A DNA stretch of 64,000 nucleotides from Hyphomicrobium sp. (GTDB taxonomy: Bacteria > Pseudomonadota > Alphaproteobacteria > Rhizobiales > Hyphomicrobiaceae): positions 1-64,000 of the forward strand of contig JALHMJ010000010.1 of NCBI GenBank assembly GCA_022844105.1. Reading direction: 5' to 3'. Below the pieces are notes generated by a model. It had not been told where the DNA came from, made no database searches, and saw only the letters and a list, made by a program, of their open reading frames with translations. The position numbers and the translations under genes are program-made. The number at the start of each line of letters is the position of its first letter. Position 1 is the stretch's first letter. This document shows positions 7,697 to 16,005 of the stretch, piece after piece.

Positions 7697-8287
7697 CTAC
7701 TTGTAAAATAACGGCTCACTCTTCATCAGCACTGGAAGATTTAGGCGCGTCGACAACGGTGTTGGATCATCCGACAACAGCGGCAATCCCAACGTATCCG
7801 AAAGTGGAGCGGGATCATCCGGTCGCACGGGAGTGTTCGAACTGTAGTTCGAGCAAATCAGCGATGGAATTCCTGTAATGGCTTCGAAAGGGTGCTCGGT
7901 CTTTGCAAAAACCGGCCATTGAAGCGCGCTCGATAGGGGGGCGGCCTCGTCCCAAAGCCGCACTGAAGACACAGGCTCCGGCACGCCAGAATCGATTGGC
8001 GTATGCTTGTGCAAGACCGACGTTGCAAGTTGGCCACCGGAGAATGGCGCGTGGACGGTGACAAGGCTCGCACCTTGGCTGACGCGGGTAGCGTAAATGA
8101 CAGCCTCGCTCCGCACGACATACGCCTTCACCATTTTTTCCATTACGTCATCGGCGCCGGCCGGTGACCCGCCAGTGCTGGACGTCGGCGTGAAAATGTG
8201 GCTGTCCGCATAGCCCAGGCGCTTCAATTCATCCCATGCTTTGCGGGCGCTCTCTTCGTTGGCATATAAACGATTGATTGTTTGCAT
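7697..8287 (-). CDS. puc-adjacent protein with GSP17M-like start and P-L-S repeats
   Basis: 196 residues. The N-terminus (RLYANEESARKAWDELKRLG) resembles the general-stress-protein-17M type domain. The second half is an array of short degenerate repeats around PLSxxLxLPxL: PLSSALQWPVF, PFEAITGIPSL, PLSDTLGLPLL and PLSTRLNLPVL. No membrane segment is visible. It lies on the same strand as, and downstream of, pucC, 57 bp after its stop, so it may be co-transcribed with the light-harvesting genes. The function is unknown. Confidence 0.65.
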   Translation of the reverse strand: MQTINRLYANEESARKAWDELKRLGYADSHIFTPTSSTGGSPAGADDVMEKMVKAYVVRSEAVIYATRVSQGASLVTVHAPFSGGQLATSVLHKHTPIDSGVPEPVSSVRLWDEAAPLSSALQWPVFAKTEHPFEAITGIPSLICSNYSSNTPVRPDDPAPLSDTLGLPLLSDDPTPLSTRLNLPVLMKSEPLFYK

Positions 8288-8343
8288 GATTTGTCCATCT
8301 CGCTAGAGGCCCAGCCCGCCGGATTACTCCGATATCATAATTC

Positions 8344-9741
8344 TCATGGTGCGCTTTCAGTTCCAACTGCGGGGCCACTTTGAAAAAGCGGGTACATCGC
8401 CGCAAGTGTCGCGATCAGGAGTATTGCCTCGATCGCATAGACTGTGTGATAGCCGGCCGCCACGCCGAGTTCCGGGGCCCAATGATATCCCACGTCTCGC
8501 AGCATGGCTCCCAAAGCGACCGCTATTCCAGCTGCAAAGGCCTGAACCGCCCCCCAGGTTCCAAGCGACAGGCCGACTTGATCCTTGGGCGCGAAATTCA
8601 TCGTAGCTGTCAGGGTGCCGTGACCAAACAGGCCGCCGCCCAGGCCGATCATCAAAACTCCGAAGCCGAACAGGCCTTGCGAGTTCACGTTGGCCGAACC
8701 GATGACCGCTGTGAAGCCAGCGATTCCCGCCAGAGCGCCGTACCCAGCCATCCGGAACGGATCCGCTCCCTGACTGAGCACATAAGACGCCACGGCAAAC
8801 CCGATCAGTCCGCCGCCCGCAAGCGTCGCCGACAGCCGCGTCGTCTCGCTGACGTTCATCGCCAGAACTTGGCCGCCATACGGTTCGAGAAGCACATCCT
8901 GCATGCTGAAAGCCATCGTGCCCAATCCGACGATAGCCAGGAGCCGCAGCGCGTGCTCGCCTTGAATGTAACGCGACCATGCGTCCAGGAAGCTTGGGTC
9001 CTGCTCGTCATTCTCGGTGTCGGCCTGCGGCCGTCGCGCCTCTTGTTTCCACAGCGCGATCCCATTCAAAACGATCGTAACGACCGCCGATCCCTGAATC
9101 ACCTGGATAAGCCGCCCCGGTGAAAAGTCGACGAGCAGAGCGCCAAAGACGAGTGAACTCACGACCGATCCTGCGAGCAGCATGACGTACATGAGCCCAA
9201 CGACGTTGGGCCGGTCCTCCGGCCGCGCAAGATCAGTGGCGAGCGCAAGACTGACGGTCTGTGTCGTGTGAAGTCCCGCTCCCACGAGCAGAAACGCCAG
9301 GGCCGCTGCCGACAGCCCGATCCACGCCGGTGCATCAGCGGAATGTCCTTTTCCAGCCAGCACCAGCAGCGCGAAGGGCATGATGGCCAAGCCGCCGAAT
9401 TGCAGCATCGTGCCACGGTAGATGTAAGGAACGCGCTTCCAACCCAGCACACATTTATAGGTATCGGAGCGATAGCCGATCAGCGCTCTGAACGGGGCGA
9501 ACAGCACCGGCAACGCGATCATGACGCCGACGATCGACGCTGGAACTCCGAGTTCCACGATCATGACGCGGTTGAGTGTGCCGACCAGCAGAACCAACGA
9601 CATGCCGATCGAAACCTGGATCAATGACAGTCGCAAGAGGCGTGATAATGGTAGCTCATCGCTCGCCACATCTGCGAACGGCAAAAATCGGGGCCCAAGC
9701 ACGGCCCATGACCTCATCACCTTTTGACTGACGCGGTTCAT
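8344..9741 (-). CDS. pucC: PucC, light-harvesting complex assembly transporter-like protein
   Basis: 465 residues and about twelve membrane segments. It belongs to the PucC/LhaA branch of the major facilitator superfamily (BCD family), needed for assembly or bacteriochlorophyll loading of LH2. Visible family features are LIQVSIGMSLVLLVGTLNRVMIVELG in the first segment (two adjacent pieces), GYRSD after segment two, GWKRVPYIYRGT, and HTTQTVSLALATDLA. It sits downstream of pucBA in the same direction, as in Rhodobacter, with a stem-loop in the intercistronic gap. The first methionine (9741) is kept because family members start close to here. Confidence 0.92.
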   Translation of the reverse strand: MNRVSQKVMRSWAVLGPRFLPFADVASDELPLSRLLRLSLIQVSIGMSLVLLVGTLNRVMIVELGVPASIVGVMIALPVLFAPFRALIGYRSDTYKCVLGWKRVPYIYRGTMLQFGGLAIMPFALLVLAGKGHSADAPAWIGLSAAALAFLLVGAGLHTTQTVSLALATDLARPEDRPNVVGLMYVMLLAGSVVSSLVFGALLVDFSPGRLIQVIQGSAVVTIVLNGIALWKQEARRPQADTENDEQDPSFLDAWSRYIQGEHALRLLAIVGLGTMAFSMQDVLLEPYGGQVLAMNVSETTRLSATLAGGGLIGFAVASYVLSQGADPFRMAGYGALAGIAGFTAVIGSANVNSQGLFGFGVLMIGLGGGLFGHGTLTATMNFAPKDQVGLSLGTWGAVQAFAAGIAVALGAMLRDVGYHWAPELGVAAGYHTVYAIEAILLIATLAAMYPLFQSGPAVGTESAP

Positions 9742-9798
9742 GATTGAAGCGACCCGCAGTTGCCGAAAACCAGCTTGCGATTTGAGTACTTGGAAGTA

Positions 9799-9832
9799 CC
9801 TGAGACCCGGGCTTCGAGCCCCGGGCCTCAGG
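9799..9832 (-). terminator. pucA-pucC intercistronic stem-loop
   Basis: In the transcript (minus strand) CCTGAGGCCCGGG pairs with CCCGGGTCTCAGG around an 8-nt loop: 13 pairs including one G-U. It lies 24 bases after the pucA stop. In known puc and puf operons, such a structure protects the abundant BA message and lowers read-through into pucC. That role is inferred here. Confidence 0.75.
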
Positions 9833-9855
9833 TTCGCACCATGGCTGCAGCGCGA

Positions 9856-10188
9856 TTACTTCACGGTCGGGGGTGAGCCCGCCAAGGCGAGGTCGCCGGG
9901 AAGGCGATCCACCTTGATGACAAACGACGAGCTGTCGCCCGCCGCCGGAGTGATGTTCACGGCGAAGGCGGCCTTGCCGTCGTCCGTCTTCAACACCACG
10001 GGCGATGTTCCCTTGATATTGACTGCGGCTGTGGCGGCCAGGTCTTTGCCACTGAAGAAATTGGCCATCCACGAGGTGTTATTCAGCACCGCCGTGTGCA
10101 CCGCCAGCGACGTCAAAGCGACGCTGCCGAGAAACAGCGGCAACCCGATCGTGGGTTGGACCACACACCAAATTCGTCCTTGGTTCAT
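9856..10188 (-). CDS. pucA: LH2-type light-harvesting alpha chain with C-terminal extension
   Basis: 110 residues. The first 50 align with LH2 alpha: MNQGRIW start (Met1 ligates B800 in known LH2), a membrane segment about 13-38, and H31, the B850 bacteriochlorophyll ligand. Counting from Met1, positions 44 and 45 are Phe-Phe, where B800-850 complexes have Tyr-Trp; Phe-Leu is seen in blue-shifted B800-820 (LH3). Residues 54-110 are an extra, polar, Thr/Asp/Ala-rich tail that would face the periplasm, whereas most LH2 alpha chains end near 53-60. It is 12 bp downstream of pucB. Confidence 0.93.
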   Translation of the reverse strand: MNQGRIWCVVQPTIGLPLFLGSVALTSLAVHTAVLNNTSWMANFFSGKDLAATAAVNIKGTSPVVLKTDDGKAAFAVNITPAAGDSSSFVIKVDRLPGDLALAGSPPTVK

Positions 10189-10200
10189 AACGGTTCTCCC

Positions 10201-10362
10201 TTAACCCATCCACGGCGTGTAGAGATAGGCGAGGATGTGTGCCACCAGCGCGATCGCGCCGAAGACACGCGTGCCATCAATCAGATGTTTATGCAGTGCC
10301 TCTGATTCCTTGATGGTCAGGCCTGTCGGCCAGACCCTGTTTGGATCGTCCAAGCTATCCAT
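10201..10362 (-). CDS. pucB: LH2-type light-harvesting beta chain
   Basis: 53 residues from 10362, with GGGAGAAG upstream; a start at 10389 would add nine basic residues before the usual N-terminus. Family hallmarks are [21 protein letters not shown], the following [14 protein letters not shown] with the membrane histidine that ligates bacteriochlorophyll, and the PW end. It pairs with PucA in the ring-shaped peripheral antenna. It is the first gene of the puc operon, about 140 bp downstream of the operator pair. Confidence 0.95.
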   Translation of the reverse strand: MDSLDDPNRVWPTGLTIKESEALHKHLIDGTRVFGAIALVAHILAYLYTPWMG

Positions 10363-10500
10363 AGCCAACTTCTCCCTTCTGACCGGCACGACTCATCTCG
10401 TGCCGGAACCCACGAACGTGGGGTTCTCTCCCGACCCTGCACAGGGCCGCCTGCATGACGCGATATCTGATCACGAGCGACTGACCCCACCCTGAGAAGC

Positions 10501-10518
10501 TGTCACCGCTAATAGACA
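10501..10518 (-). promoter_or_regulatory. CrtJ/PpsR-type operator 1 (TGT-N12-ACA)
   Basis: TGT at 10501-10503 and ACA at 10516-10518 with exactly 12 bp between. This is the consensus palindrome bound by the redox- and light-responsive repressor CrtJ/PpsR, which controls puc and bch/crt genes. A second copy lies 8 bp away. Confidence 0.7.
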
Positions 10519-10526
10519 TGTTGACA

Positions 10527-10544
10527 TGTCAAGTAGAGTTCACA
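10527..10544 (-). promoter_or_regulatory. CrtJ/PpsR-type operator 2 (TGT-N12-ACA)
   Basis: TGT at 10527-10529 and ACA at 10542-10544 with 12 bp between. Sites 1 and 2 are separated by 8 bp (26 bp centre to centre), the close tandem spacing known for cooperative CrtJ binding. The palindrome TTGACATGTCAA (10521-10532) overlaps the sites and contains a consensus -35 hexamer on the minus strand, which would suit repression by promoter occlusion. Confidence 0.7.
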
Positions 10545-10920
10545 CTCTCAGGACGCTGTCAATACGTTCGTGGTCGAAGAAATACGCTGCTGCGACGCAG
10601 CAAATTTGATCCAACATCGTCGATGGAACGCGCTGTTTGCTCTTAGCTAACCGCGAAAATCGCGCACCGGCGCCATCAAAGGTTCATCCAACAGCGCCCG
10701 TTGGAACAATCGAACAGACCGACGTGGCCCCGCGCCGGATGCGAGGTTGCGCACGTCTGGGCACCGCGCAAAACAAAGCACAAGAACTCAAACCGGTTTG
10801 CAATTGCGCTGCGGACGCACCGTCGCCTGAGTTGACGAGGCGCGCAATCGAAGCGCTTGATTTTTCCCACTCGAAAAGGAGATTAGACTTTCTAATTGTC
10901 ACGCCGAGGTCCCCGTCCAA
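10545..10920. other. Intergenic stretch between puc operators and the channel gene
   Basis: About 375 bp. It must contain the promoter of the plus-strand channel gene. No repeat, RNA gene or protein-like frame was recognised. Confidence 0.45.
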
Positions 10921-11976
10921 ATGCCTACCGCACGCCCGCAGAAACCGGCGGCTCTTTGCATCCGATATATCGTTTTGTTTCTTGGTATTTGGGCCGGCGC
11001 GGCTTTGATGTCGGCGATATCTTCGCTGGCGGAACCCGTTGCTGCAACCGCTCCACGCGATGCGCGAGAGGTTATCGTCGGCGCTTACATCAACGATATC
11101 CAGGAACTCGACTTTCGCACCCAGAGCTATTCGGTCGACGTCTACGTCTGGTTCCGTTGGCGCGACAAAAACATCGACCCCTCTAAATCGTTGGAGTTCA
11201 TGAACCGCTATGCGCCCAACGCGCACGTGCGGGATCAAATCTACGAATCCCCAAAGGCGCTGCCGGATGGGACGTTTTATGCGGTTGTGCGCAACCAGGG
11301 ACGGTTCTCGACCAAGCTCGCCATTGGCAACTATCCATTCGACAAGCAGGAACTTCGGATCGAGCTGGAGGATTCGGAGCTGGGTTCGGGGCTCCTCACG
11401 TACGTCCCGGATTCGAACGCGATTACACTCTCTCCAGAGATCTATCTTCCCGGGTTCAAGATCGGCCAGCCACGGCTCCAAATCAGGGACAATCTCTATC
11501 CGACAAATTTCGGCAATCCGACGGTCGGGGCGACGGAGAATTATTCGCGGGCCACGTTGATCGTGCCGATTGAGCGGCCTCTGACCGCGCTGGCGGTCAA
11601 GACCTTTCTACCAATTCTCCTCATCATGGCGTGTGCAGGCCTGATCCTTTGGATACGCCCGGCTTATATCGATTCCCGTGTGGGTCTCAGTGTGACCGCT
11701 CTTCTAACGCTTCTGCTCACTCTCGTGGCGCTGCAACTTGCGAGTGGCCGCTTCCAGCCGGACGTCGACTATCTGACGATGATCGACAAAATCTATCTCG
11801 CATCCTTCGCTTTCATCATCCTCATCCTTCTTCGGGTCGTACGGGCGTCGTGGCGCGGCGACAGCAACGGCAGCGAGGCGGCAATATCGCGGACCGATCG
11901 GATCTGGTCCGCGGTCATTGCCCTTCTCTATGCGTCGACGGTTGCTGTTATTATTTCGATATCCGTTGGGCTGTGA
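10921..11976 (+). CDS. Pentameric ligand-gated ion channel homologue (Cys-loop-like)
   Basis: 351 residues: an N-terminal hydrophobic signal segment (about 15-35), a beta-rich extracellular domain (about 48-218), then four membrane segments (about 224-246, 255-274, 291-308, 329-349). The extracellular part has the channel-type strand VDVYVWFRWRD and the signature YPFDKQELRIELED. The pre-M1 ERPLTALAVKTFLPILL and the M2-M3 region fit prokaryotic GLIC/ELIC-like channels. No Cys-loop cysteine pair is present, as is usual in bacteria. The ligand is unknown. It lies divergent from the puc operon. Confidence 0.78.
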   Translation: MPTARPQKPAALCIRYIVLFLGIWAGAALMSAISSLAEPVAATAPRDAREVIVGAYINDIQELDFRTQSYSVDVYVWFRWRDKNIDPSKSLEFMNRYAPNAHVRDQIYESPKALPDGTFYAVVRNQGRFSTKLAIGNYPFDKQELRIELEDSELGSGLLTYVPDSNAITLSPEIYLPGFKIGQPRLQIRDNLYPTNFGNPTVGATENYSRATLIVPIERPLTALAVKTFLPILLIMACAGLILWIRPAYIDSRVGLSVTALLTLLLTLVALQLASGRFQPDVDYLTMIDKIYLASFAFIILILLRVVRASWRGDSNGSEAAISRTDRIWSAVIALLYASTVAVIISISVGL

Positions 11977-12094
11977 GCCATGCGATAAAATAGAACCCGG
12001 TTACTTGCGAACGAGCAGTTTTCTCGGTTGAATGGAAGACATAAATGAAATTGAAACGCGGTCCCCTCGACCAAATCTCCACAAGGCGGATGAC

Positions 12095-13342
12095 ATGACA
12101 CGTTGGCTTGCACTTTCGGCAGCAGCTCTTTTCGCTTATGCCGCCGCCGGAAGCGCAGCGGAAGCCGCCGATCCGGTTGCGATCTCGACCGGCAATACAG
12201 GCGGGCTCTACCACGCAGCGGGCGAAGCCATTTGCAAAGCGATTGCCGCCAGATCGCCGACATCGGTGTCCAATTGTTCTGTCTTGGTCAGCCGCGGTTC
12301 GATGGCCAACATTCTCGCGCTTGATGGTGTCAAAGTTCCTTTCGCGATCGTGCAATCCGACGTCCAGTACAACGTTGTCACCGGCGGTGGATTGTTCGCG
12401 ACTTTGGGCCCAGATTCGAACCTTCGCTCGGTCTTCTCTTTGCACGGCGAGGCCTTCACGGTGCTCGTTCGCGCCGGCAGTGGGCTGGCGAGTATTGCCG
12501 ATCTAAAGACAAAGAAGTTCAGCGCGGGACGAATTGGAACGGGAACCCGGGAGGCAGCGGAGGCCTTGTTCAATGTCCTCGGCTGGTCACCCGAGGATCG
12601 GAAAAATTTGGTTGATGTCGCGGTTGGCGAACAATCGGCGGCGTTGTGCGCGGGCCAGGTCGATGCCATTGCCTACCTGATTGGCCACCCGTCGCCCATC
12701 GTCACTGCGGCCACGGAAGCCTGCCCTGTTGAATTGTTGCCCGTCCCGAAAGAGGCGGTCGACGGGCTGACAAAAAAGCTGCTCTACTACCGGCCTGCCA
12801 CGATTTCGGCCGGCACCTACAAGGGAAACAACAAACCGATTCCAACAGTCGGCCTGCGCTCAGCCGTTGTCACCCGGGCTGAGGTGCCCGATCGCGTTGT
12901 CCTCGACGTCGTCGCCGCCGTGTTCGGGAACCTGCAAAGTATCCGTGACGCCGCTCCTGCATTTGCCGGTCTGATTCCGGCTGAAATGAGCACCCAGGGA
13001 TTGATTGCGCCATTGCATCCCGCAGCTCTGCAATACTTCCGCGCGCAAGGCCTGCCGACACCGTCAATCGAGATTGCACCCGCCACGGGTTCGGCCATTG
13101 ACGAGAATGCCGGCGGCTTGAAAAGCGGACTGAAGATCGACCCTAAGTTGTCCGCGCCGGTTGCCAATCAAGGCACGTCGCAGCCGGTGCAGAAACCTGC
13201 TCACAATTCCGTTCCGGTGGGCCCCGGCAACAAATGGGAACTGCAAACCGGCACTCGGGATTTGAATGATCCTGCACTCAGCGGCAGTCCGTCGTTGCCC
13301 GACGCGGATGGTAATTTCCGACTTCGTGTTCCCGCTCCGTAG
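12095..13342 (+). CDS. TAXI-family TRAP transporter solute-binding protein
   Basis: 415 residues from ATG 12095, which has AAGGCGGA upstream and opens a signal peptide (MTRWLALSAAALFAYAAAGS). The TAXI hallmark STGNTGGLYHAAGEAICKAI follows at the mature N-terminus, with SRGSMANILAL and GRIGTGTREAAEAL further on. These periplasmic proteins hand organic acids or amino acids to DctQM-type permeases, but no permease gene lies nearby, so the partner must be elsewhere. The C-terminal 80 residues are an unusual Pro/Ala/Asn-rich tail. Confidence 0.85.
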   Translation: MTRWLALSAAALFAYAAAGSAAEAADPVAISTGNTGGLYHAAGEAICKAIAARSPTSVSNCSVLVSRGSMANILALDGVKVPFAIVQSDVQYNVVTGGGLFATLGPDSNLRSVFSLHGEAFTVLVRAGSGLASIADLKTKKFSAGRIGTGTREAAEALFNVLGWSPEDRKNLVDVAVGEQSAALCAGQVDAIAYLIGHPSPIVTAATEACPVELLPVPKEAVDGLTKKLLYYRPATISAGTYKGNNKPIPTVGLRSAVVTRAEVPDRVVLDVVAAVFGNLQSIRDAAPAFAGLIPAEMSTQGLIAPLHPAALQYFRAQGLPTPSIEIAPATGSAIDENAGGLKSGLKIDPKLSAPVANQGTSQPVQKPAHNSVPVGPGNKWELQTGTRDLNDPALSGSPSLPDADGNFRLRVPAP

Positions 13343-13351
13343 TAATTCATT

Positions 13352-13382
13352 GTCGTCAAAGCGCGAGCGGCGCTCCGACGAC
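13352..13382. terminator. Bidirectional hairpin between convergent genes
   Basis: Nested inverted repeats, GTCGTC...GACGAC (13352-13357 with 13377-13382) outside and AGCGC...GCGCT inside, sit between two convergent stop codons. No long T-run follows. Position is the main support for a terminator. Confidence 0.5.
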
Positions 13383-13399
13383 GATAGACCGGAAAATGA

Positions 13400-15502
13400 T
13401 CATTCCGCGATGATCTTCTCCGGCATAGCCTGATAGGCGTCCGTATGAGCGAGCTTGGCAGTACGAGCCTTGGTGCCGGGCATGATTTCGAAGCGTGGAT
13501 CGAAGTCGACCATCGTGGCGGCCAGTTTGCCCAGGATCGAGATGTCGCCGTCGAACGTCGCCTTGCCTTCCGCGATCTGCGCCTCCAGAGTTTTTGCGCC
13601 CATCATCGTCAGCTCAAGATCGGCCCGATTTATTGTCAACGTCAGATCCGCCTTTTCCGCTTGATAGCCCTGAATGTTGGTCAAGGTCGCGTTCTCCAGT
13701 TCGACGATGAATTTCTCCCCGTTGTCCGGCGTGATCAGGTTCATCGTAAACCGCATGTCTTCGGCTTTTCGGCTGTCCATGCGGATGCCCAGGAAGTTCA
13801 AAAACAATTCGGTCGTCATCGCCCGGATCACGTCAGGCGAGCTGGAGCTGGCGGTTTCGCCTTGCGGAATGCCTGAGCGCAATTCGTAGGCAGCGGCAAG
13901 GAAGCTGTTTCGCAGCCCCGGGTTTTCCTGCTGGTATCCAATTTGTTCGAAAATGTCGGCCAGGAGATCTTTGGCATCGGAATTGGCGGGCTCTGCCTGA
14001 ACCAACTTGTTCATGATCTCCGAAGCGAGAAGATATTGCCCCGCGTCGTGCAACTCCTGCGCCTTGGCCATGATCCTGGCTGAACCGCCCATCATCTCGA
14101 CATAGAGCGGGGCGGAGTCTTCGGGCGACAAGGGAATGAGCGTCGCAGGGTTGCAGTCCCAGTATCCCAGAAAGCGTTGGATCACACCGCGCGCATTGTT
14201 CTCCGCCGACCCATGATATCCCCGGCAATGCCATTGCTGCAGAATGCTCTTGGGCAATTCATAGACGTTATGGATCTGGTTGATCGTCACGCCCTGATTG
14301 GCATAGTGCAGCACCTGATTATTCATATGGGCGTAGAGATCGCGCTGAGCCCGCAGCACTTCCTGAATGCGGGCGTTGCCCCATCGCGGCCAGTGGTGCG
14401 AGGCGAACATAACTTCGGCCTGGAAACCGAAGCGGTACAGGGCCTCGCCGATGTATTTCGACCAATTGAGCGGATCGCGCACCGGAGCACCGCGCAAGGT
14501 GTAGATGTTGTGCAACGAAGAAACGACGTTCTCAGCCATCCAGAGCGCCTTCATGTCGGGGATGTAGGTGTTCATCTCGCGAGGCGCTTCGGTATTCGGC
14601 GTATTCTGGAAAATCATTCGAACGCCATCGACCTCGAACTCTTCGATTGAGTCAGTAACGAAGCGGGTTGGCGCGATCAGCCCGGGCGCACCAGCCGAAA
14701 CGGCTTGGCCTAGGCCCTGACCGACATACCCATGCGGGCTGGCTGGCAGCAACAATCCATATTGGTAGAACAGACGGCGGTTCATCGCGTTGCCGGCATA
14801 GACATTCTCCGAAATCGTGAACGACATGAATTCGGCCGGCGCGATGACAGCGATTTTGCCCGAGCGCACGTCCGCTTCATCAATGAGACCGCGGACGCCG
14901 CCCCAATGGTCCCCGTGGGTATGCGAATAGATTACCGCTGAAACAGGCAGGCCTTCGCCCTTGTGCTCCTGGAAAAGTTTCCAGGCCGCACGCACGGGTT
15001 CCGCCGAAACGAGCGGATCGAAAACGATCCATCCCGTCTTGCCTCGCACGAAGGTGATGTCGGAAAGGTCAAAGCCGCGGACCTGATAAATACCCGGCAT
15101 GACTTCGTAGAGGCCGTAGTTGTTGTTCAGCTTGGACTGACGCAGCAGCGAAGGGTGAATGCTGTCGAAGTCGTCCTGCTCGTCCAGAAATTGAAAGCGC
15201 TTCATGTCCCACGCCACATGACCGGCATCTGCCTTGATCTGCAGATCCTTCATTTCTGCGATCAGTCCTTTCCTCTGCTCGTCGAGGTCTTGTGTATCGT
15301 GGAAGGGGAGCGTCGCTTTGGACTTCTGCAAGATGTCCATTGTGAATTTCGAAGGCGCTTTTCCCTTCGGATGAAAATGCCCGGCCAGCGGCTCGGCCGC
15401 CTCTGCCCGCGCCGTATTTCCCTCAAGAATGAAACTCGACCCAATTGCAAATGCTGCGCCCGCCGCCGGAATAGTTTCGAGAAATTGGCGTCTGGTCGTC
15501 AT
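13400..15502 (-). CDS. Alkyl sulfatase, SdsA1-like (metallo-beta-lactamase fold)
   Basis: 700 residues from 15502; GGGAG is upstream, and the start opens a twin-arginine-type signal (TTRRQFLE...AAGAAFAIGSS), implying export of a folded metalloenzyme. The zinc motif HTHGDH is at 194-199, followed by the long MBL domain with ASHHWPRWG, a helical dimerisation region (LHDAGQYLLASEIMNKLV) and a C-terminal SCP2-like lipid-binding domain. This is the type III alkyl-sulfatase architecture, which releases sulfate from detergents such as SDS with inversion. The small secreted gene at 15609-15899 is just upstream on the same strand. Confidence 0.9.
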   Translation of the reverse strand: MTTRRQFLETIPAAGAAFAIGSSFILEGNTARAEAAEPLAGHFHPKGKAPSKFTMDILQKSKATLPFHDTQDLDEQRKGLIAEMKDLQIKADAGHVAWDMKRFQFLDEQDDFDSIHPSLLRQSKLNNNYGLYEVMPGIYQVRGFDLSDITFVRGKTGWIVFDPLVSAEPVRAAWKLFQEHKGEGLPVSAVIYSHTHGDHWGGVRGLIDEADVRSGKIAVIAPAEFMSFTISENVYAGNAMNRRLFYQYGLLLPASPHGYVGQGLGQAVSAGAPGLIAPTRFVTDSIEEFEVDGVRMIFQNTPNTEAPREMNTYIPDMKALWMAENVVSSLHNIYTLRGAPVRDPLNWSKYIGEALYRFGFQAEVMFASHHWPRWGNARIQEVLRAQRDLYAHMNNQVLHYANQGVTINQIHNVYELPKSILQQWHCRGYHGSAENNARGVIQRFLGYWDCNPATLIPLSPEDSAPLYVEMMGGSARIMAKAQELHDAGQYLLASEIMNKLVQAEPANSDAKDLLADIFEQIGYQQENPGLRNSFLAAAYELRSGIPQGETASSSSPDVIRAMTTELFLNFLGIRMDSRKAEDMRFTMNLITPDNGEKFIVELENATLTNIQGYQAEKADLTLTINRADLELTMMGAKTLEAQIAEGKATFDGDISILGKLAATMVDFDPRFEIMPGTKARTAKLAHTDAYQAMPEKIIAE

Positions 15503-15608
15503 GGTGGACTCCCGCTCAAATTGAGGTCGATAGAAGAAGCGTCCGCTGGGCTGTTTCAACAACTTGGCGGCTTGCCGGCCGCCAAGCTGTTGCCACTTGG
15601 GATAATGA

Positions 15609-15899
15609 CTATTGCGCAGGCGGTTTGGCTGGAGCGTTCATCTCGGGGGTCGCGCCGCTCATGCCCTTGGTGGCGGGAAGCGCGCCCTCGTCACCCATTC
15701 TCTTTCGTGTGCCGATTTCGGCGGGGGCCGTCGCGCCCATTTCCGGTGCTGCACCCTTTGCCGTGGGCGGCAGCTTACCCTCATCACCCAACGTTTTCGG
15801 GGGCGCAATTGGCGTGGAACGTTCATCTTGAGCGTGCGCTCCAATCAAGAGTGCACCAAGACCAACGAGGAATGCGGCAGCACTTAACATGCGTTTCAT
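15609..15899 (-). CDS. Small secreted protein with duplicated GDEG motif
   Basis: 96 residues with a signal peptide (MKRMLSAAAFLVGLGALLIG, cleavage near AHA-QD) and a GGAGG ribosome-binding site. The mature part is Pro/Ala/Lys-rich and holds two imperfect repeats: LGDEGKLPPTAKGAAPEM and MGDEGALPATKGMSGATPEM. It is likely intrinsically disordered in the periplasm. It may be co-transcribed with the alkyl sulfatase about 100 bp downstream. No family was recognised. Confidence 0.65.
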   Translation of the reverse strand: MKRMLSAAAFLVGLGALLIGAHAQDERSTPIAPPKTLGDEGKLPPTAKGAAPEMGATAPAEIGTRKRMGDEGALPATKGMSGATPEMNAPAKPPAQ

Positions 15900-16005
15900 T
15901 TTTTTCCTCCATCACTTCTGGTTCGAGGCAGATTATTGATTTACCAGCCCAAGGCTCCGCCTCTGCGCCGTAGGGTTGATCTCTCTTGAAGACCTGAAAG
16001 GCGGA

